Shown here: positions 1 to 8,532 of the stretch, piece by piece | Numbering within the stretch: position 1 is the first letter of the stretch | Layout of the letters: every line of letters starts with the position of its first letter | DNA from: Anaerolineae bacterium | Lineage (GTDB): Bacteria > Chloroflexota > Anaerolineae > Anaerolineales > Villigracilaceae | DNA: 44,799 nt | Assembly (NCBI GenBank): GCA_018645405.1 | Contig: JABGOQ010000055.1 | Location: 1-44,799 of the forward strand | Direction: 5' to 3' | Notes under the pieces: generated by a model | What the model saw: only the letters and a program-made list of their open reading frames with translations | What the model was told of the DNA's origin: nothing | Databases searched by the model: none | Position numbers and translations under genes: made by a program

Positions 1-300
1 GAAGAAATTTGTACAAATATTATTCAATATGGATATGAGGGAGAAAATTCAGGTTTGATTTCGTTGGCATTTGAATGCGGTGATCGCTCAGCCATATTGA
101 CCATTAAAGATGATGGGAGATATTTCTCACCTGATCAGGCTGAGGCTCCTGATCTTGGAGAGAATTGGGAAGAAAGAAAAATCGGAGGTTTGGGCATTCA
201 CTTTGTCAAAGAGCTAATGGATCATGTATCCTATAGTAGAGATGAGAAGAATACGAATACCCTTATTTTAGAGAAGATATTAGAGCCTACAGAAGAGTAG
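1..300 (+). CDS. Anti-sigma factor serine kinase, RsbW/SpoIIAB-like (5' end missing)
   Basis: The frame is open from base 1, so the gene begins before the window; about 99 C-terminal residues are visible. The fragment opens with an N-box of the GHKL ATPase fold (EEICTNIIQYGYEG), followed by a G1-like IKDDGRYFSP and a G2-like GGLGIHFVKELMD. This is the layout of the small HATPase kinases that bind a sigma factor or another partner and phosphorylate an STAS-domain antagonist. The antagonist gene follows 6 bp downstream, which supports a partner-switching pair. The target (sigma factor, PP2C phosphatase or other) is not visible. The family call is firm; whether it controls a sigma factor is inferred. 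Confidence 0.85.
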   Translation, partial: EEICTNIIQYGYEGENSGLISLAFECGDRSAILTIKDDGRYFSPDQAEAPDLGENWEERKIGGLGIHFVKELMDHVSYSRDEKNTNTLILEKILEPTEE

Positions 301-306
301 AAAATT

Positions 307-642
307 ATGGATATATATGATAAACAAATCGAGGATGTTACCATCATCACAATTGATGGCAATATTGATACCCTGACTGCCCCAAGAATCATGAAGCATA
401 TTAAAGGATTGATTTCCAATGGCAAGGCTAGATTAGTTGTTGATTTTAGTGCTGTTGATTACACCAGCAGTGCCGGCTTGCGGGTGTTATTGGGAACGGT
501 TAAGGAAACCCGTGCCAAAGGCGGTGATCTATTTCTTTTTGATGTTCAACCAGACGTAGAGAGAGTCCTTAGTCTGAGCGGCTTCACGAGCATCTTGGAA
601 ATCGTTCCTGATATTGATACTGCTGTAAATAAATTTTCTTAG
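307..642 (+). CDS. STAS-domain anti-sigma factor antagonist, RsbV/SpoIIAA-like
   Basis: This 111-residue protein is a single STAS domain, the usual size for the family. It has the conserved core VVDFSAVDYTSSAGLRVLLG; Ser54/Ser55 of the SSAGL motif lie where the upstream kinase would phosphorylate it. In this scheme the unphosphorylated antagonist sequesters the kinase and frees its partner. The start ATG lies 6 bp after the kinase stop, so the two are almost certainly co-transcribed and possibly translationally coupled. The gene ends 31 bp before the convergent SLC13 gene with no clear terminator between them. Confidence 0.9.
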   Translation: MDIYDKQIEDVTIITIDGNIDTLTAPRIMKHIKGLISNGKARLVVDFSAVDYTSSAGLRVLLGTVKETRAKGGDLFLFDVQPDVERVLSLSGFTSILEIVPDIDTAVNKFS

Positions 643-673
643 AAAGCTATCTCATGAATGATATACGGGGGAA

Positions 674-2545
674 TTAAAAGGGCCATAATAAAGGCAACAC
701 TAACATCGTAATCGCCATCGAAATTAAGATCATCGGTGCGCCGATTTTCATATAGTCGCTGAAGCGATAATTCCCCGCACCCATGACGAGGGTGTTGACG
801 GGCGAGGCGACGGGTGACGCAAATGCCATCGAAGCCGCGATTGCCACAGACATCAGCAAAGCATGAGGTTGGATGCCTAAATTTTGTGCAATCGCAAAAG
901 CGAGCGGGGCAATCAGCACCGCGGTGGCAGTATTCGAGAGCACTTGGGTGAAAATAGATGTGGTGATAAATAATCCACCAATAACCCAAATGGGGCTGAG
1001 CGCACCAAGTGCGATAGTCAGATTTGATGCGAGCAAATCAATAAGGCCAACGCTTACTAAAGCCGCGCTCATGGGCAACATCCCTGCGACGAGAACGATG
1101 CTTTTCCAGTTGATGAAATTATAGGCTTCATCTATGGTGAGGCAGCCTGTTAATATCATCAAGACAGCGGCAAGCATGGAGGATGTTGTTAGTGGCATAA
1201 ACTCACCAACCATCATAATTAACATGCCCAGCAGAATAATTCCTGCCAGTGGAGCTTTATCTTTTTGCGGTGGTCCTTGCATCTCTTCAGGATGCCCCAT
1301 CACGACAAAATCGCGACGTTTTTTGCGCAAGGAAAGGATATTTTCCCATGAGCCTTGCACAAGCAGGATATCGCCAAACTGCAAAGGTGTGGTTTTCAAA
1401 TTAAGAGTTTCTTTTACACTGGGGCGTTGAATCCCGAGAACCGTCAGCCTATATATACGCCCGAAACTCAAATCTGTCAGTGTTTTGCCAACCAAGCGAG
1501 AGCGTTGCGGAAGCAAAACTTCGGCGATGCCTACTTCTTCGTTGCTGATGGCGTGTTCATCGGCGCGTTTGGCGGGTTGCACGCCCAAATTCCACGAAGC
1601 GGCAAGATGAGTTATATCGGTTGTTTCTCCTTGGATAATGAGCAAGTCATTGGGTTGGAAAGTGGTCTCAACAGAGGGTTTCATCCCTTTGGCTTTGTCG
1701 GCTTGCCAAACTAAACTCGTTTCGCCTAATTTGACCATTGTGCGGGCTTCGGGTTTGCGCCGAATTTCGAGAACAGTTATATTGAAACGTGCGCCCAAAT
1801 CTGCTTCGGCGATGCTTTTGCCAACCAGCGTAGATGCCGCTCGGACACGCAGACGATAAAGATTATCGGGGAGGCGATAACGCTCGGCAATCTCCTCCGG
1901 TGTCTCAAAGCGTAGCAAGCCCCTCGTCCGCGCGCGATCCGGCAACATCTTCTTCCCAATCGTGACCATGAAAAGAATCCCGCTCGCGATCAGGATCAAT
2001 CCAATCGGAGAATAATCAAAAAACTGAAAAGGCTCTAGCCCATTTTCATGCAAAAGATCGCTGACGATGATATTTGGCGGCGTGCCAATGAGCGTAGCAG
2101 AGCCACCGAGTAGCGCGCCAAAAGAGAGGGGGATGAGTAATTTGGATGGGCTGAGTTGGATGCTGGATGCCATGCTGATGACGGCGGGGAGCAAAACGGC
2201 GACTGTGCCCGTATCGCTCATGAACGCAGACAGGATTGCCACCGTGAGCATGACGGCGGTCATTAGGCTTGCTTGCCCGCCCCCTGCGACTTTGAGAATC
2301 TGCCTGCCAATAGACGCGGCGAGACCCGTTTGTAAAATTGCGCCGCCAATGACGAATAGCGATGCAATAGTGAGAACAACCGGGCTGGAAAAACCAGCAA
2401 TTGCTTCGGATGGTGTGAGTAGTTTTGTGACCATCAGCGTGATGACAACGATGAGTGCAACTACATCCACGCGTAACCATTCGGTGATGAAAAACAGAAT
2501 GGCAAAGGCGAGTATGCCGAGGGTGATGAGCATTTGGGTTGTCAT
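674..2545 (-). CDS. SLC13/DASS-family permease with two TrkA-C domains
   Basis: This 623-residue protein has an N-terminal membrane half (about residues 1-200), a cytoplasmic middle (about 205-400), then a second membrane half ending in LVLPLLWPF. This is the layout of SAC1/YfbS-like anion or citrate-type carriers. The middle contains two TrkA-C-like units, near residues 228-250 (RVRAASTLVGKSIAEADL) and near 345-365 (RSRLVGKTLTDLSFG), which in relatives bind regulatory ligands. Membrane halves contain typical family stretches such as GALLGGSATLIGTPPNIIV and MAFASPVASPVNTLVMGAG. The substrate could be sulfate, a dicarboxylate or another anion and cannot be told from sequence. No Shine-Dalgarno is seen; a TATAAT lies 7 nt before the ATG, suggesting a leaderless mRNA. 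Confidence 0.88.
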   Translation of the reverse strand: MTTQMLITLGILAFAILFFITEWLRVDVVALIVVITLMVTKLLTPSEAIAGFSSPVVLTIASLFVIGGAILQTGLAASIGRQILKVAGGGQASLMTAVMLTVAILSAFMSDTGTVAVLLPAVISMASSIQLSPSKLLIPLSFGALLGGSATLIGTPPNIIVSDLLHENGLEPFQFFDYSPIGLILIASGILFMVTIGKKMLPDRARTRGLLRFETPEEIAERYRLPDNLYRLRVRAASTLVGKSIAEADLGARFNITVLEIRRKPEARTMVKLGETSLVWQADKAKGMKPSVETTFQPNDLLIIQGETTDITHLAASWNLGVQPAKRADEHAISNEEVGIAEVLLPQRSRLVGKTLTDLSFGRIYRLTVLGIQRPSVKETLNLKTTPLQFGDILLVQGSWENILSLRKKRRDFVVMGHPEEMQGPPQKDKAPLAGIILLGMLIMMVGEFMPLTTSSMLAAVLMILTGCLTIDEAYNFINWKSIVLVAGMLPMSAALVSVGLIDLLASNLTIALGALSPIWVIGGLFITTSIFTQVLSNTATAVLIAPLAFAIAQNLGIQPHALLMSVAIAASMAFASPVASPVNTLVMGAGNYRFSDYMKIGAPMILISMAITMLVLPLLWPF

Positions 2546-2552
2546 AGTGAGA

Positions 2553-2558
2553 ATTATA
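2553..2558 (-). promoter_or_regulatory. -10 element (TATAAT) of the SLC13 gene
   Basis: On the minus strand a perfect TATAAT ends 7 nt before the ATG at 2545. No convincing -35 hexamer lies 16-18 bp upstream. The spacing predicts transcription starting at or next to the start codon. Confidence 0.5.
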
Positions 2559-2696
2559 CTTTTTTATCACGAATGTGGCGAATTGAACAAATATTGCAAA
2601 TAAGTACTTAGTCTTTTAATGTAGAGGTGTTTATGATGCAACTCTCTCTGTTGAACAGGGTTTTATCACTCAAGCCCATTCAAAAGAAGGTGAAAA

Positions 2697-3377
2697 ATGC
2701 GTAAAGTGAAAGAAATCTCAGCCTTTGATATTATTGGCCCGATCATGATCGGGCCCTCCAGCTCTCATACTGCGGGGGCAGTCTTTTTGGGGAAAGTTGC
2801 CAGAGCGGTTTTGGGACAAATGCCCACTAAAGTTGAAATCAATTTACATGGTTCTTTTGCAAAAACAGCAAAGGGGCATGGAACAGATAAAGCCCTGATC
2901 GCTGGTTTACTTAATCTCTCTGCACATGATGAGCGCATTAAAAGCAGTTTTGATTTGGCAAAAGAAGAAGGTCTGGACTATCAATTTAATAGTGTCGATC
3001 TAGGCGATGTGCACCCGAATTCAGTTCAATTTTTACTTTGGGGTGAAGATAAAGAAGCACAGGTTGTTGGGGCATCTGTTGGGGGTGGGGCTATCAAAGT
3101 TAATCGTGTGCAGGGGCGCAAAGTGAATTTTAACGGAGATCATGCAACCTTACTTATTTTCGGAAGAAACCAATCCGGCACCACCAATGATGTGACGGGC
3201 GCATTTGTTGAAAATAAAATTAATATTGCCTATTTGCGTGTTGAACGGCTTCGCCGTCAAAAGGAAGTTGTGATGGTCTTTGAAACGGATGAGCCAATCC
3301 CACTGAGGGGTATTAAAGCAATTCGCGCTCTCCCGTGGGTTGAGTGGGTTTGTCAGATAGATAAGATCGAGAGGTAA
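2697..3377 (+). CDS. sdaAB: L-serine dehydratase, iron-sulfur type, beta subunit
   Basis: This is the small subunit (226 aa) of the two-subunit Fe-S L-serine ammonia-lyase that converts L-serine to pyruvate and ammonia. It contains the family signature GPIMIGPSSSHTAGAV near the N-terminus and an ACT domain at about residues 148-222 (HATLLIFGRNQSGTTNDVTG onward), which is the C-terminal layout expected for SdaAB. A purine-rich stretch (AAGAAGGTG) precedes the ATG. The alpha subunit begins 4 bp after its stop, so the two are co-translated. In relatives the ACT domain senses serine; here that role is inferred. Confidence 0.93.
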   Translation: MRKVKEISAFDIIGPIMIGPSSSHTAGAVFLGKVARAVLGQMPTKVEINLHGSFAKTAKGHGTDKALIAGLLNLSAHDERIKSSFDLAKEEGLDYQFNSVDLGDVHPNSVQFLLWGEDKEAQVVGASVGGGAIKVNRVQGRKVNFNGDHATLLIFGRNQSGTTNDVTGAFVENKINIAYLRVERLRRQKEVVMVFETDEPIPLRGIKAIRALPWVEWVCQIDKIER

Positions 3378-3381
3378 TCCT

Positions 3382-4263
3382 ATGTTTGAATCTCTACAAG
3401 TATTAGTCTTAGAAGCCGAAGAAAAGAAAAAAAGCCTTGCTGAAATTGTAATTGAAACCGAGACAGTAGCGTCTAATCTGTCTATGGAAGATGTACGCTT
3501 AGAAATGAAAAAACGCTTGCAGATAATGAAAGAAAGCACGCAACAAGGTTTGGAGCGCCCAGTCAAGTCGGTTAGCGGTATTAGCGGGGGGAGCGCGTTC
3601 ACCTTTTGGCGTTGGTTGGAAGATGGGAATAAGCCCGTCTCTGGCTCAATATTGAGCCGCGCGATGGCCAGAGCCTTATCGGTGAACGAAGTCAACGCCG
3701 GGATGGGATGTATTGTCGCCACACCCACAGCGGGATCAGCAGGCATTTTGCCGGCGACTCTCCTTACTTTGCAGGAGAGCCATCATTTTTCAGATGATGA
3801 AATTATAGATGCCCTTTTTGTCGCTTCTGGGATTGGGATGGTGGTCGTTAATCGCGCAAATGTATCAGGGGCGATGGGGGGCTGCCAGGCCGAAACGGGA
3901 AGCGCAGCAGCGATGGCGGCTGGGGCGAGTGTTGCGCTTTTGGGCGGGACTCCACGCCAATCCGCCCACGCCGTCGGGATCACGCTTAAGAATATGTTGG
4001 GTCTCGTTTGTGATCCAGTAGCCGGATTAGTGGAAGTTCCCTGCGTTAAACGGAACGCAGCTGGGGTGGCACAATGTTTTGTGGCGATTGATCTTGCTTT
4101 GGCAGGCGTGGAGAGCATCATCCCACCTGACGAAGTGATCGACGCGATGGCAAATATTGGCAAAGTGATGGATAAAAACCTAAAAGAGACCGGGATGGGT
4201 GGCTTGGCTGCCACCCCAACAGGGAAGCGTTTGGCGGCAAAGGTTTGGCAAGATTCCAAATAA
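3382..4263 (+). CDS. sdaAA: L-serine dehydratase, iron-sulfur type, alpha subunit
   Basis: This is the catalytic 293-residue subunit of the bacterial two-chain L-serine dehydratase. Cysteines 168, 210 and 221 form the spacing C-x41-C-x10-C expected for the three ligands of the [4Fe-4S] cluster that activates serine; a further Cys110 sits in GMGCIVATPTAGSAGI. The conserved SGISGG and GAMGGCQAE stretches are present. A GAGGTAA Shine-Dalgarno precedes the ATG. The MFS transporter gene starts 1 bp after its stop and may be coupled to it. The enzyme should be oxygen-sensitive, which fits an anaerobic or microaerobic lifestyle. Confidence 0.94.
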   Translation: MFESLQVLVLEAEEKKKSLAEIVIETETVASNLSMEDVRLEMKKRLQIMKESTQQGLERPVKSVSGISGGSAFTFWRWLEDGNKPVSGSILSRAMARALSVNEVNAGMGCIVATPTAGSAGILPATLLTLQESHHFSDDEIIDALFVASGIGMVVVNRANVSGAMGGCQAETGSAAAMAAGASVALLGGTPRQSAHAVGITLKNMLGLVCDPVAGLVEVPCVKRNAAGVAQCFVAIDLALAGVESIIPPDEVIDAMANIGKVMDKNLKETGMGGLAATPTGKRLAAKVWQDSK

Positions 4264-4264
4264 T

Positions 4265-5524
4265 ATGAGAAAAGAAAAATTACTTCGCCTATTTACCTTT
4301 AACCAAAGCTTTCACTGGTTCATGACGGGATTGATCATTCCAGTTCTCACACTTTTGCTATTGAAAAAAGAATTAGACCTTTTTCAAGTCGGGATTGTTT
4401 TGGGTATCTACTCTGGCTTTGCGATTTTATTTGAGCTTCCAACCGGAGGCTTGGCTGATTCTATTGGCAGAAAACGAGTTTATTTAATTTCTTTGGTCGT
4501 ATCTTTTGGCGCGATAATATGCCTTCTTTTTGCTCAAGGCTTTTCGGTACTTTTAATTTTTGGCTTTATGCTCATGGGCGCTGCGCGTGCACTCTCTTCA
4601 GGGACTTTAGATGCCTGGTTTGTGGATGAATTTCGCAAGATCGAGCCTGATGGCAATTTGCAGGCAGCGCTGGCCAAGGCTGGGATATTTATCCCGATTG
4701 GTCTGGGCATTGGGGCATTACTGGGCGGTGTCTTACCGATGACTTTGGGTAAGCTTACAACTCAGGTACCGGGTTTTGATATTTATTCATCCAATTTGTT
4801 GGTCGTGCTTTTTTTTCAAATTCTTCAGTTCTTCCTGACTACTAAATTGATCTCTGACCCAAGGTCTACAGCAAGCAATGGCGGGATAATAGACGGGTTT
4901 AGGCAATTTCCTACGGTTATTTCAGGTTCAATTCAGTATGGCTTGAAAAACAGGATCGTCTTTTTGCTCGTACTTTCTACTACGGCCTGGGGATTTGGGA
5001 TTTCAGGGGTTGAATTATTATGGCAGCCACAAACCAAGAGTATTCTGGGCTCTGACTCTCAAACATGGATATTCGGTGTGATGAGTGCCGGATATTTTGT
5101 TGCGAGTGGTTTAGGTAGTTTCATCGTCACCCCAATCTCTAAGCTTTTCAACGACAATTACCAAAATCTTTTGGCCTTCTTTCGTTTTCTGATGGGGGCT
5201 ACTTTAGTTATCTTGGCGATGCAGGCAAATATAACCTCCTTTATTGGGCTTTATTGGTTGCTTTTCATTTTTAACGGCGTGATGAATTCTCCCCACGCGG
5301 CATTATTGAACGACAATATTCCTGAAGAACAGCGCTCCACTTTACTTTCTTTTGAAGCATTGATGCTGCAAATTGGAGGGCTGCTTGGCTCTGTGGGCTT
5401 GGGCTATCTTTCGGATAATTTATCCATTCCCACAGCATGGTTCGTTGGTGCTGGGATATTGATCTTATCCAGTTTTTTCTATATTTTCCTGCCAAGGCAA
5501 AAGGAGAAAATACAAGCTATCTAA
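4265..5524 (+). CDS. MFS transporter
   Basis: A 419-residue membrane protein with about 12 hydrophobic segments. The loop after TM2 holds the MFS motif-A-like GGLADSIGRKRVY (about residues 62-74). A longer frame opens at 4199 inside sdaAA, but the ATG at 4265, directly after the sdaAA stop, gives the natural N-terminus (MRKEKLLRLF); no separate Shine-Dalgarno is seen, which suggests translational coupling. A long central loop (about residues 190-235) separates the two six-helix halves. Linkage to serine dehydratase hints at amino-acid or metabolite export or uptake, but the substrate is not predictable. It converges with the PuuD-like gene, leaving only 5 bp between the two stops. Confidence 0.85.
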   Translation: MRKEKLLRLFTFNQSFHWFMTGLIIPVLTLLLLKKELDLFQVGIVLGIYSGFAILFELPTGGLADSIGRKRVYLISLVVSFGAIICLLFAQGFSVLLIFGFMLMGAARALSSGTLDAWFVDEFRKIEPDGNLQAALAKAGIFIPIGLGIGALLGGVLPMTLGKLTTQVPGFDIYSSNLLVVLFFQILQFFLTTKLISDPRSTASNGGIIDGFRQFPTVISGSIQYGLKNRIVFLLVLSTTAWGFGISGVELLWQPQTKSILGSDSQTWIFGVMSAGYFVASGLGSFIVTPISKLFNDNYQNLLAFFRFLMGATLVILAMQANITSFIGLYWLLFIFNGVMNSPHAALLNDNIPEEQRSTLLSFEALMLQIGGLLGSVGLGYLSDNLSIPTAWFVGAGILILSSFFYIFLPRQKEKIQAI

Positions 5525-5529
5525 GGAAA

Positions 5530-6255
5530 CTAGACTTTTATAGCCTCTTGCACCAGCGCATCAAAAAGCTTTTGTTGCGTCGGGTCACTCGCAGCCGTGA
5601 TTTCTGGATGCCACTGCACGCCGAGCATCCAGGGTAATGTTGTGTGTTCGATACCTTCAATAATGCCATCGGGGGCAAGAGCGGATACATGTAGATCGGG
5701 CGCGAGTTCTTTGATCGCTTGATGATGGCCAGAGTAAGTAGAAACGAGATTGCTTCGCATTATTTTTGCTGACAATGAATCAGATTGAAGATTGACTTCG
5801 TGTACTCGCCAGACTCCATCATCGCCGCGATGAATATCTTTGGGGATTGTATCCGCTACATGCTCGTGGAGTGAGCCTCCCAAGGCAATGTTGAGAACCT
5901 GCATCCCACGACAAATGCAGAGGGTGGGGATGTTTTTTACCGCAAGAAGATGACTAGCGAGAGCAAGTTCAAATTCATCGCGTTCTTTATCGTGTTTCGT
6001 AAGTTGCGGATGTTCGGGATCGCCACCATAAACCGAAGGGTGAATATCTGCCCCACCTGTCAGAATTACTCCATCTACCCTTTCTAAAACTGACTCAATA
6101 TTTTTCTGGCCAGGGGGAAGCAAGATCGGCATCCCACCAGCACGTCGTACGGCATCAATATAGAGGGCGGGTAGCGAATAATGCTCTTTATACCAGGCAG
6201 TTGAGATATCTTTTTCATAGCGTCCGTAAGTTGTTAGGGCAATAATTGGTTTCAT
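5530..6255 (-). CDS. Gamma-glutamyl-GABA hydrolase-like class I glutamine amidotransferase (PuuD family)
   Basis: 241 residues, the usual length for the peptidase C26 / PuuD family, which hydrolyses gamma-glutamyl amides such as gamma-Glu-GABA. The catalytic triad is visible: Cys115 in the nucleophile elbow LCICRGMQVLNIALGG, and His216 with Glu218 in LGVQWHPE. The oxyanion region ILTGGADIHPSVYG is also present. The gene has a good Shine-Dalgarno (GAAGGAAG) and a TATAAT on the minus strand at 6295-6290. No putrescine-pathway genes are next to it, so the real substrate is uncertain. Confidence 0.88.
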   Translation of the reverse strand: MKPIIALTTYGRYEKDISTAWYKEHYSLPALYIDAVRRAGGMPILLPPGQKNIESVLERVDGVILTGGADIHPSVYGGDPEHPQLTKHDKERDEFELALASHLLAVKNIPTLCICRGMQVLNIALGGSLHEHVADTIPKDIHRGDDGVWRVHEVNLQSDSLSAKIMRSNLVSTYSGHHQAIKELAPDLHVSALAPDGIIEGIEHTTLPWMLGVQWHPEITAASDPTQQKLFDALVQEAIKV

Positions 6256-6289
6256 TTTCTTCCTTCTTGGATAATTAGTTTTAGGGGGT

Positions 6290-6295
6290 ATTATA
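6290..6295 (-). promoter_or_regulatory. -10 element (TATAAT) of the PuuD-like gene
   Basis: A perfect TATAAT on the minus strand lies about 35 nt before the ATG at 6255, leaving a short leader that contains the ribosome binding site. The -35 region is AT-rich with only a weak TTAAAA match. Confidence 0.45.
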
Positions 6296-6310
6296 CTTTT
6301 TTAGACGGAA

Positions 6311-6338
6311 ATTTTTAACATGAATTACGCGAATTTGG
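6311..6338 (+). repeat. Short dispersed intergenic repeat, copy 1
   Basis: A 28-bp stretch starting ATTTTTAACATGAATTACGC matches positions 7994-8021 at 26 of 28 bases. The two copies flank the tandem lipoprotein genes in direct orientation. Confidence 0.5.
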
Positions 6339-6368
6339 AATGTGATTCTACGCTTTCATGATAAGTGC

Positions 6369-6396
6369 TTGATTTTGCAAAGCGAGTCTGTATAAT
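6369..6396 (+). promoter_or_regulatory. Sigma-70-type promoter of the tandem lipoprotein genes
   Basis: TTGATT at 6369-6374 and a perfect TATAAT at 6391-6396 are separated by 16 bp. They lie 38 bp before the ATG of the first lipoprotein gene, which has a strong TAAGGAGG ribosome binding site at 6419-6426. Confidence 0.6.
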
Positions 6397-6433
6397 GGAT
6401 ATTGAATGCTATCTGACGTAAGGAGGTAGGAAT

Positions 6434-7264
6434 ATGTCTGTATATAGAACTCGTTGGTTGCGTTTCTTGTCTATTTTGATTGTTTTTAGTCTACTTATTG
6501 CTTGTAATTTGCCCCAAAATACGATTAATTTCTGGGTGGAATATCTTACAGAGCCATTTGCTGATTCGAATGTGGCGAAATGCAAAGAGGAAGGAGGCGT
6601 TTGGGATGTTCATACAGAGAAGTGTATCCCTCTCTCGACTTTGCCATCTGTTGTTCCTCCAAATAAAAATGATAATCTGGACCCGCCCCCTCCAGAACCA
6701 TTGCCAGATGAGGAGAGCGATGCCGCGCCTTTGCTGGCTCTTGATGAAGAACTCCCTGGTGATGTGACGATGGTTGGCGCGCTGACCGTGCGCTTGATCC
6801 CGCTTGATGTACGTGTGCTTGATAACCCGCCTGATACCATTGCAATTGCTCAATATAGCACAACACCTCCTCCCGCAAATGTGATCATTGAAAGCGCAGG
6901 TGGTTTATGGAAATCTGGTGATGGTGAGAAAATCGCCCTCTATGGTGGCGGGGATTGGATCTCAGCAACATGCAGCGACCAAAACGTGACGGCTGTTGGC
7001 GTGCGTTTTGAATCGGATGAGAATGATGGTTGGGTGCGCGTTTTAGTAGACGGTGCAGAAGTATGGCAAGGCAGCATTTACGGCGGGAATCCCGGCTCTG
7101 CAGAGGGGATGTTCCTTTATTATCTCGAAATTTCGGGGCTTGTACCCGGTGTGCATACGATCAAAGTCGAGAATTTGGGCATCAATGGAAAAGGTGGCGG
7201 TGATGATGCCGCTATGCGCTACTTCGGCTTCTCATCTACTCCGGTTTCTGGTTATAGTCCTTAA
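6434..7264 (+). CDS. Predicted lipoprotein with C-terminal beta-sandwich-like region
   Basis: 276 residues. The N-terminus has a positively charged start, a hydrophobic core and the lipobox LLIAC with Cys24, so the product is probably a surface-anchored lipoprotein. After the anchor comes the motif CKEEGGVWDVHTEKC, then a Pro/Asp/Glu-rich linker (about 75-100). The C-terminal ~125 residues (from NVIIESAGGLW) are Gly- and aromatic-rich and read like a jelly-roll or carbohydrate-binding-like fold, although no family is recognised. A TAAGGAGG Shine-Dalgarno decides the start. It is followed 27 bp later by a second lipoprotein with a similar anchor and cysteine motif, so the pair looks like a diverged duplication. 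Function unknown. Confidence 0.75.
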   Translation: MSVYRTRWLRFLSILIVFSLLIACNLPQNTINFWVEYLTEPFADSNVAKCKEEGGVWDVHTEKCIPLSTLPSVVPPNKNDNLDPPPPEPLPDEESDAAPLLALDEELPGDVTMVGALTVRLIPLDVRVLDNPPDTIAIAQYSTTPPPANVIIESAGGLWKSGDGEKIALYGGGDWISATCSDQNVTAVGVRFESDENDGWVRVLVDGAEVWQGSIYGGNPGSAEGMFLYYLEISGLVPGVHTIKVENLGINGKGGGDDAAMRYFGFSSTPVSGYSP

Positions 7265-7291
7265 TTAATAATTTATCTAAGGAGGTTGGAT

Positions 7292-7993
7292 ATGTCTACT
7301 CAGGGAACTCGGCGTTTCAATTTATCAATCATCCTGATCGTTTTTAGCTTATTAATGGCTTGTATTTTGCCTCAGAAAATGGAAGAAACCTTTGTGGATA
7401 TTTTTATTGATACAGAGGAAGAACGTTGTATCCAAGAGGGTGGAGATTGGCACTACGCCGAAAAGATAAAGAGATGGGTTTGTTTAACGGATATTGCCCC
7501 GTTCATGCCTCTCGACGAAAGCGAGGATAATGCGGAAGCACCTTCACAGGTGGAGGCGCCATCAGAAGTGGATACCTCCGTCCCCGATGGCACCTATATC
7601 GGGACAACGACGCTCCCTGACTATTGGGATAATCTTAACTGGGCGGGAACCATCGAAGAAAACGCGATCACGATCATCGTTGCTGCCGATGGGAGTGTGA
7701 GCGGGGTCATGATCGCTGTAGGAAAAGGATATAAATCTGACCCCATTGATGGTTGTGTATCGCAAATTAATTTCTATACAGAAGCTGCACTCAGTGGGCA
7801 GCTCACAGAAATAGGTGGGCCGATTGATTTTCAGATAACACGCACAAAGGAGATTTGGCGTAGCGGTTGCCCCTCTGGTACGGAAACAACAACAGAAAGC
7901 GGAAATATGCAAGCACAGGTGTCTATTATTGATAATCAGATCATCAGAGGAGCTGTGCCGAATTATTTTAGCATCGAGACAAGGAAGCGGTGA
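7292..7993 (+). CDS. Predicted lipoprotein, paralogue of the preceding gene at its N-terminus
   Basis: 233 residues. A TTG codon at 7286 is in frame, but AAGGAGG at 7279-7285 sits 6 bp before the ATG at 7292, which is therefore the better start. The signal peptide ends in the lipobox LLMAC. The segment RCIQEGGDWHY, followed about 8 residues later by a second Cys, repeats the C-x-E/Q-E-G-G-x-W pattern of the upstream lipoprotein. The C-terminal part (DGTYIGTTTLPDYWDNLNWA onward) looks like a beta-sandwich with two cysteines that could form a disulfide. No catalytic motif is visible. Function unknown; likely co-expressed with its neighbour. Confidence 0.75.
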   Translation: MSTQGTRRFNLSIILIVFSLLMACILPQKMEETFVDIFIDTEEERCIQEGGDWHYAEKIKRWVCLTDIAPFMPLDESEDNAEAPSQVEAPSEVDTSVPDGTYIGTTTLPDYWDNLNWAGTIEENAITIIVAADGSVSGVMIAVGKGYKSDPIDGCVSQINFYTEAALSGQLTEIGGPIDFQITRTKEIWRSGCPSGTETTTESGNMQAQVSIIDNQIIRGAVPNYFSIETRKR

Positions 7994-8021
7994 ATTTTTA
8001 ACACGAATTACGTGAATTTGG
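7994..8021 (+). repeat. Short dispersed intergenic repeat, copy 2
   Basis: Second copy of the 28-bp element at 6311-6338, in the same orientation, with 2 differences. It starts at the stop codon of the second lipoprotein gene. Confidence 0.5.
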
Positions 8022-8147
8022 CGAATATCACAAATGAAACCACTTCATAATGAAGTACCTTACTTGGGGAACACCTGAAATATGATAATATAGGTAGACA
8101 AAAGCGCAATATCTTGGAGTTTAAATTTTAGACTAAGGAGAAAGACG

Positions 8148-8465
8148 ATGAGTCAATATATTATTACTTACCTCGGTGGCAATCAGCCATCTACCCCTGA
8201 AGAAGGGAAGCAACATTTCGCAAAATATCAAGCGTGGTTATCTTCATTGGGAGAAGCAGCTCTTAGCCCGATGAATCCTTTTAAGGATACGCACACTGTA
8301 AACCCTGACGGGACTGCCAGCGCTGGAAGCACCACGTCAATGTCTGGTTATACCATCATAGATGTTGATTCTATGGAGAAGGCACTGGAGATTGCAAAAG
8401 CTTGTCCTTTTCTTGATATTGGCGGCTCGTTAGAAGTCTCGGAACTGGTACAGATGCCAGACTAA
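8148..8465 (+). CDS. YciI/DGPF-like dimeric alpha-beta barrel protein
   Basis: A 105-residue cytosolic protein with the beta-alpha-beta pattern of the YCII-related (DGPF) family: an N-terminal strand MSQYIITYLGG, a helix with a HFAKYQAWLSSLG segment, and the late motif MEKALEIAKACPFLDIGGSLEV, which matches the conserved A-x-x-x-A-x-x-C-P segment of the family. Members are often found near ECF sigma factors or as small uncharacterised enzymes. AAGGAGAAAGACG precedes the ATG. It stands alone between a repeat and a strong terminator; its role is unknown. Confidence 0.75.
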   Translation: MSQYIITYLGGNQPSTPEEGKQHFAKYQAWLSSLGEAALSPMNPFKDTHTVNPDGTASAGSTTSMSGYTIIDVDSMEKALEIAKACPFLDIGGSLEVSELVQMPD

Positions 8466-8491
8466 AAATAACGGTAGCCAAGTTAAAGAGC

Positions 8492-8532
8492 AAACACGGA
8501 TTTTGCGTTTTTCCTACAAAATCCGTGTTTTT
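8492..8532. terminator. Bidirectional intrinsic terminator between the YciI-like gene and tnaA
   Basis: A perfect 14-bp stem (8492-8505 paired with 8517-8530) with an 11-nt loop is followed by a T-run on the plus strand and has A residues on the other side. It lies between two convergent genes. Confidence 0.8.
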
